Origin: Actinomycetes bacterium
Lineage (GTDB): Bacteria > Actinomycetota > Acidimicrobiia > Acidimicrobiales > CADCSY01
DNA length: 36,042 bases
Assembly (NCBI GenBank): GCA_025464025.1
Contig: JAODBP010000110.1
Location: 1 to 36,042 of the forward strand
Reading direction: 5' to 3'
In this document: piece by piece, positions 22,893 through 30,500 of the stretch
Numbering within the stretch: position 1 is the stretch's first letter
How the letters are laid out: each line of letters starts with the position of its first letter
Notes under the pieces: generated by a model
The model's input: only the letters and a program-made list of their open reading frames with translations
Told to the model about the DNA's origin: nothing
The model's database searches: none
Translations under genes and position numbers: made by a program

Positions 22893-23693
22893 CTAGAGCC
22901 CGGGGGCGTCGACCTTGCCGGCCTGGAGCTTGAGGGTGGCCAGGTGGTCGTAGCGCTGGTGGGCGAACGGGAGGATCCACTCCTGGGGCACGGTGCCCAC
23001 GATCTCTCCCCGCTGGGTGGTGTTGCTCTCCGAGTAGATGCAGCTCGTGATGCGGTGGATCGGCAGGTCAGCGACCGGGTCGAAGTCCGAGTCGCGTAGC
23101 GTCACGGTGGCGTCGATGCGCTCGCGGAGGCGCTGCTCCTCGACCCGGGTGCAGTAGACGAGCGAGGGGTCGTGGTCGAAGCCCTTGCCCTGCGGGTCCA
23201 TGAGGAACTTGAAGTAGAAGGTCACGCGGTCGTTCACCGGCAGGAGCTCGAGCTCCTCGGCCACGGTGCCCTCGACCTCGAGGTAGGTGATGCCGCGACG
23301 GGTGACCGAGCCGTGGATCCGGTTGCCGTCACGGGTGAGCTGCACGTCGCCAAGCTTCTTGGGCTCGCCGAAGGTCTCGCGGCCGCCGACGACGGCCTGC
23401 TCGGTGGTCATCACCATGGTGAGGTCGTAGAAGCCCTCGCGACCCTCGTGCTTGCAGGTGACCGACACGACCGAAGCGCCCAGCGGGCCGCTCGGCATGT
23501 CGACGTGGGCGACGTTGAGCCGCACCAGCGGCGTGTCGGACATCTCGAGCGGCTTGGGCAGGACCGAGCGGATCAGCTCGACGTCGGTCTCGTAGAACGT
23601 GACGAGCGTCTTCGACCACATCTTCGGCGCCTCGGCCGGAGCGGACGAAGGCCCGTCGGCGTCGAGCGAGCGCCCGGCGTAGCGGATGGTCAT
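22893..23693 (-). CDS. Acetoacetate-decarboxylase-family protein
   Basis: A 266-residue protein of the acetoacetate decarboxylase fold. The signature TFGEPKKLGDVQ (107-118) holds the adjacent Lys112-Lys113 pair, which in the true decarboxylase provides the Schiff-base lysine and its pKa-lowering neighbour. Other blocks are the N-terminal FYETDVELIRSVLP and the strand YLEVEGTVAEEL. Relatives act on several beta-keto acids, so the name is family-level. The ATG at 23693 follows an AGGGGG at a normal distance. It is convergent with the molybdopterin gene and isolated by the strong terminator. Confidence 0.87.
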   Translation of the reverse strand: MTIRYAGRSLDADGPSSAPAEAPKMWSKTLVTFYETDVELIRSVLPKPLEMSDTPLVRLNVAHVDMPSGPLGASVVSVTCKHEGREGFYDLTMVMTTEQAVVGGRETFGEPKKLGDVQLTRDGNRIHGSVTRRGITYLEVEGTVAEELELLPVNDRVTFYFKFLMDPQGKGFDHDPSLVYCTRVEEQRLRERIDATVTLRDSDFDPVADLPIHRITSCIYSESNTTQRGEIVGTVPQEWILPFAHQRYDHLATLKLQAGKVDAPGL

Positions 23694-23810
23694 GCGGATC
23701 CCCCTGGGTCGGTCCCATCGAATGCTTCTGCATTAGTAGAGCAGCCGATGCCGTCCGGCGCAACGATGGCGGAGGGGAGCGCGGGCTGTGCCAAACTGCA
23801 CGACGCACGT

Positions 23811-23885
23811 GGTGGCCGTAGCTCAGCTGGTGGTAGCGCCAGGTTGTGATCCTGGAGGTCGGGGGTTCGAGTCCCCTCGGTCACC
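23811..23885 (+). tRNA. tRNA-His (GTG)
   Basis: The acceptor GTGGCCG pairs with CGGTCAC. A G at 23811 fits the extra G-1 of histidine tRNAs, opposite C73 (23885). The anticodon stem CCAGG/CCTGG closes the loop TTGTGAT with anticodon GTG. The T-stem is GGGGG/CCCCT around TTCGAGT. Bases 23886-23888 are CCA, so the end is encoded. Confidence 0.96.
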
Positions 23886-23947
23886 CCAAGCGCCGCGCAG
23901 GGGTCGGGCGTGAGCCCGCCCCCTGAGCGGCTACCATCGCATCTCCC

Positions 23948-24020
23948 GCGCCTCTAGCTCAATTGGCAGAGCATCGGACTCTTAATCCGCAGGTTCTGGG
24001 TTCAAGTCCCAGGGGGCGCA
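23948..24020 (+). tRNA. tRNA-Lys (CTT)
   Basis: The acceptor GCGCCTC pairs with GGGGCGC and the D-stem is GCTC/GAGC. The anticodon loop CTCTTAA has anticodon CTT and the T-stem is CTGGG/CCCAG around TTCAAGT; the discriminator is A. Bases 24021-24023 encode CCA. It follows tRNA-His by about 60 bases and a terminator stem comes right after. Confidence 0.97.
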
Positions 24021-24031
24021 CCAACCACACG

Positions 24032-24054
24032 ACGCCGGCCCATCGGGCCGGCGT
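24032..24054. terminator. Terminator between tRNA-Lys and the surface protein
   Basis: ACGCCGGCCC (24032-24041) and GGGCCGGCGT (24045-24054) form a perfect 10-bp stem with an ATC loop. It serves tRNA-Lys on the plus strand and lies about 25 bases beyond the stop of the convergent surface protein on the minus strand. Confidence 0.75.
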
Positions 24055-24079
24055 TCGTCGTTCCCCGACCCGGTTCCGA

Positions 24080-26743
24080 TCAGGGCAGGTACTCGGCCAC
24101 GGCGGCTTCGGTGTCGAGCGACACGGCTGCCGTGCCGCCCAGGATCGTGATCGACCTGGCCGCGAGGGCGGTGAGCGCCAGTCGCACCTGGGGCGGCAGG
24201 GCGTTCCGCTCGACCAGGAGGAGCGGTCGGCCGAGCGGTGCGCCGGCGAGCGCGTCGGTCGGTTCGTCGCCGCGGGCGACGGCGAGGTCGTCGTCGCCGA
24301 CGGCGCGCGCCACGTTCGCCGAGGTGGCGTAGCGGTCGGCGCCGGCGATGCGCGTGGCACCGAGCGCCTCGACCACGGCGTCGGACACCGCGGCGGTGCC
24401 GCCGACGGTGACCACCCGATCGGGCCGAAGCGCCGTGATGGCGGCGCCGACCGCGGCGGGCACCCTGTCGCGTTCGACGAGCAGCACGACCCCGCCGTCG
24501 TGGGACGCGGCGGCCGACGCCACCAGCCCGTCGGCGATCGACGATCCGTTGACGACGTACACCACGGGGACGACGGGGCGATGGGAGTCCTGGGCCAGCG
24601 CGGCCGCGGTCTCGAAGCGGTCTCGACCGGCGACCCGCGTCGCACCCAACCGGGTGACGACGACGTCGCTCACCGCGCCGGTGCCACCGACGACGACGAT
24701 CCGGCGGGGCGCGAGCCGACGCAGCTCGTCAGTTGTCGCGTCGGGGATGCCGTCACGGTCGACGAGGAGCACGGGCCCGCCCGCCGCACCCGCGGCGACG
24801 GCGTCGCCGGTGCGCGATCGGGCGACGACGTACGCCGTCGGGACGCCGGGCTCGAACGCCGATGCACTGATCGCCGCCGCCGTGGACGCGGCATCGACGC
24901 CGGCGAGCCGCGTCGTGTCGAGGAGCGCGACGGCGAAGGGCGAGAACGAGGTGACCACGGCGCACAGCTGACCGCCCCGCGCCGTGGTCGGCAGGGCCTG
25001 GCGCGTCCCGTCGGGCAGGATGTGGACGATGACCGGCACCCGGTCGGCATCGAGGTCGGAGCCGGGGTCGAACGGCAGGCACAGCGTGCCGCCTCCGGAG
25101 CCGGCGCCATCGACGTCGACGTCGTACACGCGGCCGAGGACCGTGAAGCCGCGAGTGGGCACGCCATCGGCGACCGTGACCGTGACCGTGGCGCCGTCGT
25201 CGTGCGCACCGGTGAGCTGGACCGTGATCGTGCCGGCGGCCGTCCTGACGTCGACGGTGCTCGACCCGTCCGCGCCCGGTGGCGGCACGCCGACGGTCGT
25301 CGACGCCGGGGGCGCCGGCGGGGGCGCGACCGGCGTCGTGGTCGTCGTGGTGGGCACCGCCGCCGTCTCGACCGAGCCGATGTCGATGGCGTCGCCCTGC
25401 ACCCTCGCCTCGCCCCGCTGGTCCGTCGACGGCGGGCCGGCGTAGGCCGGGTCACCGGCGTCGATCAGCGGGCTCGTCGCCCCGGGCCGCTTCGTTGCCG
25501 TCGGGCGGCCGTCGTCGGCGAGCGGGCCGAGGACCGGGTCGCCGGTGAGGTTGCCGTCGGCACCGGGGCTGAAGCTCGTCTCGTCGACCTCGACGAGCGA
25601 GTAGGTGGCGGTCACGGTCCCCGCCTCGAGGTCGCGCTTCGTGGGTGCGGTGTTGTCCGCGATCACCGTGTCGCGCATCGTCACCGTGCGACCGGACCCG
25701 TAGACGCCGCCGCCCGTCGTCGCCGCGACGTTGCCGGCGATGGTCGTCGACTCCAAGTCGGCGGCGGCGCTGCCCGCGAGGTACACGCCGCCACCGGTGT
25801 CGCCCTCGTTGTCGGCGATCGTGGCGTTCGTCGCCGACAGCGAGCGCTGCTGCACGAACAGGCCGGCGCCGTGGTCCGCCACGTTGCCCGAGACCGTCGA
25901 GCCGACGAGGGTGACGTCGAAGTACTTGGTGTAGACCCCGCCGCCCTGGCCGGTGTCGGCCACGTCGGGATCGGCGGTGTTGCCGGTGATCGACGAGCGC
26001 TCGATGCGGAGCACGCCCGAGGGCGGCGGCACCTGCGTCTGCTTCGCCCAGATGCCCCCGCCCAGGCCGACCACGGTGGGGCCCGTGCCGTTCTCGCCGC
26101 TCACGTTGGACGAGATCGTCGAGTCCGTGATCGTCACGGGCGCGGTGACGTTCTGCAACGAGATCCCACCGCCGCCGGTGGCCGCCGAGTTCGACGTGAT
26201 GGTCGAGCCGTCGTCGATCGTCAGCGACGCGCCGTTGGTCCCGAGCAGGGCGACGCCACCACCGTTGCCCGTCGAGACGTTGTCATCGATCGCCACGTCG
26301 GTGAGGGTCAGGTTCTCGCCCTCGGCGTAGACGGCCCCGCCGACCGCGGCCCGCCCGTGGGTCAGTGTGACCTGGCTGATCGTGACGTCGACCGGCGTGG
26401 CCGAGCCGCCGTAGGCGTGGAAGACCCGCCCGTGCGACCCGCCGTCGATCGTCAGCGAGTCCGAGCCCGGGCCCCTGATCGTCAGCGACTTGTCGATGGT
26501 GATCTCGCCCAAGAGGGTGATCGACCTGATGGACGGGTCGAACTCGATCACGTCGCCGGCAACGGCGTCGATGACCTTCTGGCGCAGGGTGTTCGGGCCG
26601 GAGTCGCCGGAATCCGTGACGGTGAGCGTGGTGGCACTGGCCACATCAGCGGGCACGACCACGAGCCCGGCGCCGATGGCCGCCGTGCTCGCGGCCGCCG
26701 TGGCCCGGCGCCACCGTCTCGATCCAGCCATTTCAGACATCAT
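24080..26743 (-). CDS. Large secreted beta-helix protein with three cell-wall-binding-2 repeats
   Basis: An 887-residue surface protein. Residues 1-38 are a signal peptide ending ASA. Residues about 40-460 are a right-handed parallel beta-helix ('choice-of-anchor Q'-like), with TVTDSGDSGPNTLRQ near its start and turns such as GGGVALLG, GGGIWAKQ and GGGVYTKY; it closes with TSPLIDAGDPAYAG. A Pro/Thr linker (about 462-485) and a small beta domain follow. Residues about 611-887 are three cell-wall-binding-2 (PF04122-type) repeats with cores VVVGGTGAVSDVVV, VTVGGTAAVSDAVV and ITILGGTAAVS, which attach proteins non-covalently to the wall. Beta-helices of this kind often bind polysaccharides. An alternative ATG a few codons downstream is possible. 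Confidence 0.88.
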   Translation of the reverse strand: MMSEMAGSRRWRRATAAASTAAIGAGLVVVPADVASATTLTVTDSGDSGPNTLRQKVIDAVAGDVIEFDPSIRSITLLGEITIDKSLTIRGPGSDSLTIDGGSHGRVFHAYGGSATPVDVTISQVTLTHGRAAVGGAVYAEGENLTLTDVAIDDNVSTGNGGGVALLGTNGASLTIDDGSTITSNSAATGGGGISLQNVTAPVTITDSTISSNVSGENGTGPTVVGLGGGIWAKQTQVPPPSGVLRIERSSITGNTADPDVADTGQGGGVYTKYFDVTLVGSTVSGNVADHGAGLFVQQRSLSATNATIADNEGDTGGGVYLAGSAAADLESTTIAGNVAATTGGGVYGSGRTVTMRDTVIADNTAPTKRDLEAGTVTATYSLVEVDETSFSPGADGNLTGDPVLGPLADDGRPTATKRPGATSPLIDAGDPAYAGPPSTDQRGEARVQGDAIDIGSVETAAVPTTTTTTPVAPPPAPPASTTVGVPPPGADGSSTVDVRTAAGTITVQLTGAHDDGATVTVTVADGVPTRGFTVLGRVYDVDVDGAGSGGGTLCLPFDPGSDLDADRVPVIVHILPDGTRQALPTTARGGQLCAVVTSFSPFAVALLDTTRLAGVDAASTAAAISASAFEPGVPTAYVVARSRTGDAVAAGAAGGPVLLVDRDGIPDATTDELRRLAPRRIVVVGGTGAVSDVVVTRLGATRVAGRDRFETAAALAQDSHRPVVPVVYVVNGSSIADGLVASAAASHDGGVVLLVERDRVPAAVGAAITALRPDRVVTVGGTAAVSDAVVEALGATRIAGADRYATSANVARAVGDDDLAVARGDEPTDALAGAPLGRPLLLVERNALPPQVRLALTALAARSITILGGTAAVSLDTEAAVAEYLP

Positions 26744-26772
26744 GGCATTCGGTGTCGGAGAAGCGAGAGCAG

Positions 26773-27819
26773 GTGAGTGACGGGCACGCCGTCGAGGTCG
26801 TCGTCGGCCGACCTGTCGCCGACGACCTTCGTGACCAGGTCCTGCGCCTGTGGGCCACGCATGGCGCCCTCGACGGCGACGCCGCCATCGAGCGGCTCGG
26901 CGAGCTCACCGGCCTGGTGGTCGACCGGGCCGGGATCCTCGTCGGGACGTGCTCCGCGGTGCAGGCCGACGTGCTCCTCCTCGGCGGGCGGCGGTTCTGG
27001 GTCTACCGGAGCTTCTTCACCACCGGCGTGCCGGCCGACGTCGAGGACGCGCTGTTCTGCGCCACGTTCGACGCCCTCGCGGCCAGCCACGTCCCGGGCG
27101 CGCCCGGCCCGGTCGGCCTGGTCGTGCCGCTCGAGGATGTCACGGTCATGCGGTCACGCCCCGAGGCCCTCTGGCCCACGACGGGACTCCGCTACGCCGG
27201 CTACTTCCCCGGCGGGCAGCAGGCGAGGATCCGCTACTTCCCCGGCGCGCTGATCGGCACCGACCCCGCGGCGGAGCGACTCATCGACTTCCCGGCCGAC
27301 TGGCAGGACATGGCACCGTTCCCATCCGGGTTCGCCGTGCACGAGCTGGCCGCCACCGACGCCGTCACCGCCGACGACGTGCTCGCCCTCTGGGCCCGCG
27401 AGGGTGCGGTCGCGCCCGACGCGGCCGCTCGCCGCATCGACGAGGTCGTCACCGTCGTGACCGCGCCGGACGGCACGCTCGCCGGCATCGGATCGGCGTA
27501 TGTGCACCGCGTGCCCCAGCTCCGCATGGACCTGTTCGGCATCCGCCTGTTCGTCGCGACCGAGCACCGTCGATCGAGCCTCGCCACGCACATCATGTGG
27601 CGCACGCGGGACGTGATGACCGAGCGCTTCGCCGACGGGCGGGACCGCCGCGGCCTCGGCATCCTCTTCGAGGTGGAGAACGCCGGGCTGCGGCGCGCGT
27701 TCCCCCAGGCCGAGGGTGTGTACGCGCCGACGTACTTCATCGGCGAGCGCGCCGACCAGGCCACGTTGATGGTCCTGCTCTTCCCCGGCGTCGAGGTCCC
27801 CCTGCCCGGCCAGGGGTGA
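26773..27819 (+). CDS. Tandem GNAT-like protein (two similar halves)
   Basis: The 348-residue protein looks like an internal duplication. The first half contains LRDQVLRLWATHGALDGDA, then a beta stretch with VDRAGILVGTCSAV and FWVYRSFF. The second half repeats the order: TADDVLALWAREGAVAPDA, then VTAPDGTLAGIGSAYVHR and LFGIRLFVATEHRRSSLA. The latter ends in a GNAT-like helix with the acetyl-CoA-binding region around TEHRRSSLATHIM. Acyltransferase activity is likely but the substrate is unknown. The GTG at 26773 is chosen; a GTG at 26752 is in frame. It diverges from the beta-helix protein; a short hairpin at 27799-27816 lies just before its stop. Confidence 0.75.
   Translation: MSDGHAVEVVVGRPVADDLRDQVLRLWATHGALDGDAAIERLGELTGLVVDRAGILVGTCSAVQADVLLLGGRRFWVYRSFFTTGVPADVEDALFCATFDALAASHVPGAPGPVGLVVPLEDVTVMRSRPEALWPTTGLRYAGYFPGGQQARIRYFPGALIGTDPAAERLIDFPADWQDMAPFPSGFAVHELAATDAVTADDVLALWAREGAVAPDAAARRIDEVVTVVTAPDGTLAGIGSAYVHRVPQLRMDLFGIRLFVATEHRRSSLATHIMWRTRDVMTERFADGRDRRGLGILFEVENAGLRRAFPQAEGVYAPTYFIGERADQATLMVLLFPGVEVPLPGQG
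27799..27816 (+). terminator. Weak hairpin at the 3' end of the GNAT-like gene
   Basis: CCCCTG (27799-27804) and CAGGGG (27811-27816) pair over a six-base loop immediately before the stop codon. It lacks a T-tract; a role in ending or attenuating the transcript before the ferritin-like gene is possible. Confidence 0.3.
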
Positions 27820-27842
27820 CCCGTTCCGGCAAGACTGTCGGT

Positions 27843-28307
27843 GTGGACGACTTCGCGACCGCCAACGCCTCCCTCAGCGCGCTCGAGGTGCTCGACCTCG
27901 ACGCCCTGCGCCTGATGTTCCGCGTCGAGCGGGCCGGCCAGGAGTTCTACGAGCGACTGGCCGCCGGCATCGGCAACGACGAGGCGGCCGCCCTCCTTCG
28001 GGCCAACGGCCGGGAGGAGCTCAAGCACGCCGAGCGCATCGGCCGGATGATCGGCATCAAGCAGGGCCACGACTTCGAGCCCACCGCCGACGAGCTGGCC
28101 CCGCTGGCCGTGAACCTGCCCGAGGTGGTGCCGGTCGAGATGCTCCCGTACGTCGTGGCCGGCGAGGTGGCCGGCGACGCCGGCTACCAGAAGTGGGCCG
28201 ACAACGAGCCCGACCCCGAGGTGGAGCGGCTCCTCCGGCTCAACGGCCGGGAGGAGACGATCCACTCCGAGCGGGTGTCCGCCGTGCTGGAGCTGCTGGG
28301 GGCCTAG
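27843..28307 (+). CDS. Ferritin-like/rubrerythrin-type diiron protein
   Basis: A 154-residue four-helix protein starting at GTG 27843. Iron ligands are visible as Glu in MFRVERAGQEFYERL (helix 1), the ExxH of REELKHAERI (Glu59, His62), Glu in VVAGEVAGDAGYQKW (helix 3) and the ExxH of REETIHSERV. That is the duplicated E..ExxH pattern of the ferritin/rubrerythrin superfamily. No rubredoxin domain is present. Likely roles are iron handling or peroxide detoxification. Its stop overlaps the stop of the convergent SpoIIE-type gene by four bases. Confidence 0.85.
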   Translation: MDDFATANASLSALEVLDLDALRLMFRVERAGQEFYERLAAGIGNDEAAALLRANGREELKHAERIGRMIGIKQGHDFEPTADELAPLAVNLPEVVPVEMLPYVVAGEVAGDAGYQKWADNEPDPEVERLLRLNGREETIHSERVSAVLELLGA

Positions 28308-30487
28308 GCCTCGACCCGCAGGGCGACGATCGCCATGTCGTCCTGGGGCACCCCGCCGAGGTGGGCGAGGACGGCACCCTCGATGGATTCGGCGACCTCG
28401 CGGGCCGAGCCGGGTGGACGGGCGACGATCGCCCGGAGCCCGGTCTCGTCGAAGAACATCCCGTCGGGCGACCGGGCCTCGATGATCCCGTCGGTGACGA
28501 GGACCAAGGTCGCCCCCGACACGAGCTCGACCTCGCACGAGTCGACGACCGCCTCCTCGAGGATGCCGAGGAGCGAGCCGGCCAGCTCGACCTGCTCGAC
28601 GGTGCCGTCCGGCTGGCGCACCAGCGGGGCCGGGTGCCCGCCACCGGCCAGCTCGACCTTCACCCGATCGCCGACCGTCACGATCCCGAACACGACCGTG
28701 CAGAACCGCTCGCGGTCGCGATCGGCCGTCGTGAGCAGCGTGTTGAGCCGGGTCAGCACCACCTCGGGTCGGCGCTCGGTGAGCACCAGGGCGCGCAGGC
28801 TGTGGCGCACCCGGGCGGTCAGGGCCGCCGCCTCCGGACCGGTACCGGTGGCATCACCGACGGCGATGGCCCACTGGTCGTCGCCGACGTACCAGGCGTC
28901 GTAGAAGTCGCCGCCCACGTCGACCCCGTCGCCGTACGGGTGGTAGACGGCGGCCAGGTCGACGCCGGGGATGGTGGGGAGCTCGGGCGGCAGCAGGCTG
29001 CGCTGGAGCCGCTGGCTCACGTCGATCCGCTCGTGCTGGAGCTGGGCCCGCTCGAGCGCCTGCGCCGTCTGGCCGGCCAGGGCGAGCACGAACTCACGCT
29101 CCTCCTCGTCGAAGAGCCGGGGCCGGCGGAAGCTGAACCGGAGGGCGCCGAGCGTGCGACCACCCGCGGTCAGGGGGACGGCGCAGAGCGCCTCCATCGT
29201 CGGCTCGAGCTCGCGCAGGCCCGGGAACAGGCGGTCGCGCTCCTCCTGCGTCTCGAGCCAGACGGCGTGTCCGGTCCGCAGGGCGACGGCCGCCGGAAGC
29301 TCGGCCTCGCGTGACTCGTTGCGGAGCAGGAGGAGCGCCTGCTCGTCGTAGCCCACCGCGCTGGGCAAGGCGAGTCGGCTGTCCTCGGCCCGCGGCAGGA
29401 GCACGCCGCCGGCGTCGGCCTTGAGGGCGGCCACCCCCTCCTCGAGCACGGCCTCGGCCACGGCCTCGGGCGTCGCCGCCACGGCGAGGGCCCGGGTCAG
29501 CCGGGAGAGCCGAACGGCGCGGTCGGCGACGCGCTCGGTCTCGACGGCGCGGCGCAGCTCCTCCAGCAGGAGGGCCTCGAACGACCTGCCGGCGGCGACG
29601 GGCCGGCCGTCGGCCGCGGCCTGGACCTGGGCCATGATCTCGCCGACGTACCACCGGCGGAACACCCGGTGCTCGGGCTCGGTGGCCAGGGTGAACAGCC
29701 GTGCCGCCCGGCAGTAGTCGTCGAGCTCGTCGAGCGCCCGCAGGTAGTCGGTCCCGGCCTCGGCCGCCTCGGCCGTCAGCTCCAGCACCAGCTCGGCGCG
29801 GGGTCGCCCCTCGTGGACGGCGCGGAGGGCCTGCTCCTTGATGGCCAGCCGGGCCTCGGCGAAGCGCTCGGTGATGATGGCGAGCAGCGACGCCAGGTGC
29901 GGCGGTGCCGGCTCGGTCACGCCCTCGGCGGCGCCGGCGGCGATCAGGCTGAACTCGCGGACGAGGTTGTCGACGTGGGCCTTGGCCGCGAGGAGGAACT
30001 CGGTCGGCACCTCGCCCAGCTCGACCCGGTGACGTAGACCGGGCCTCGGCGCATCGTCGGCCCACTCGTCGAGCAGGTGCTCCAGCGGAGCGCCACCGAG
30101 CGGCGCGGCGCTCGCCACCTCGGCCCACACGACCTTGCCGTCGTCGTGCGGCACGACGCCCCAGGTCCGGGCCAGCTGGCCGACGAGGGCGAAGCCGCGG
30201 CCGGTCATGGCCTGGTCGGACGAGTGGCCGAGCAGCGGCAACGCCCGGTTCCGGTCGCCGACCGAGACCCGCACACCCCCGGGCACGTCCTCGACCTCGA
30301 CGGTCGTGCACCCGCCGCCGTGGAGGAGGGCGTTCGTCACCAGCTCGCTGACCACCACGGCCAGGTCGTCGGCGAGGCCGCCGTGCCCGAGGTCGCGGGC
30401 GCGCTGGACGGCGTGGTGCCGTGCCGCTCGGACGCCGGACGGGCTATCGAACGGACCCGACACCTCAGGGGCGTCCACCGTGTGCAC
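28304..30487 (-). CDS. SpoIIE-type phosphatase with N-terminal anti-sigma-like kinase and GAF domains
   Basis: A 727-residue multidomain signalling protein. Residues about 15-130 are an HATPase of the RsbW type, with the N-box ELVTNALLHGG (Asn52) and GRGFALVGQL. Residues about 140-320 are helical and unassigned. Residues about 340-490 are GAF-like (ending FALALAGQTAQALERA-type helix). Residues about 505-727 are a SpoIIE PP2C phosphatase with VGGDFYDAW, GDATGTGPEAA, TDGIIEAR and QDDMAIVAL, so the metal residues are present. Such proteins switch sigma factors by acting on anti-sigma factor antagonists. It begins 13 bases after the LivHMF stop on the same strand, so it looks like part of that operon. 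GTG 30487 is chosen; a longer start would overlap the ABC gene. Confidence 0.88.
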   Translation of the reverse strand: MHTVDAPEVSGPFDSPSGVRAARHHAVQRARDLGHGGLADDLAVVVSELVTNALLHGGGCTTVEVEDVPGGVRVSVGDRNRALPLLGHSSDQAMTGRGFALVGQLARTWGVVPHDDGKVVWAEVASAAPLGGAPLEHLLDEWADDAPRPGLRHRVELGEVPTEFLLAAKAHVDNLVREFSLIAAGAAEGVTEPAPPHLASLLAIITERFAEARLAIKEQALRAVHEGRPRAELVLELTAEAAEAGTDYLRALDELDDYCRAARLFTLATEPEHRVFRRWYVGEIMAQVQAAADGRPVAAGRSFEALLLEELRRAVETERVADRAVRLSRLTRALAVAATPEAVAEAVLEEGVAALKADAGGVLLPRAEDSRLALPSAVGYDEQALLLLRNESREAELPAAVALRTGHAVWLETQEERDRLFPGLRELEPTMEALCAVPLTAGGRTLGALRFSFRRPRLFDEEEREFVLALAGQTAQALERAQLQHERIDVSQRLQRSLLPPELPTIPGVDLAAVYHPYGDGVDVGGDFYDAWYVGDDQWAIAVGDATGTGPEAAALTARVRHSLRALVLTERRPEVVLTRLNTLLTTADRDRERFCTVVFGIVTVGDRVKVELAGGGHPAPLVRQPDGTVEQVELAGSLLGILEEAVVDSCEVELVSGATLVLVTDGIIEARSPDGMFFDETGLRAIVARPPGSAREVAESIEGAVLAHLGGVPQDDMAIVALRVEA

Positions 30488-30500
30488 GATGCAACGGTAC

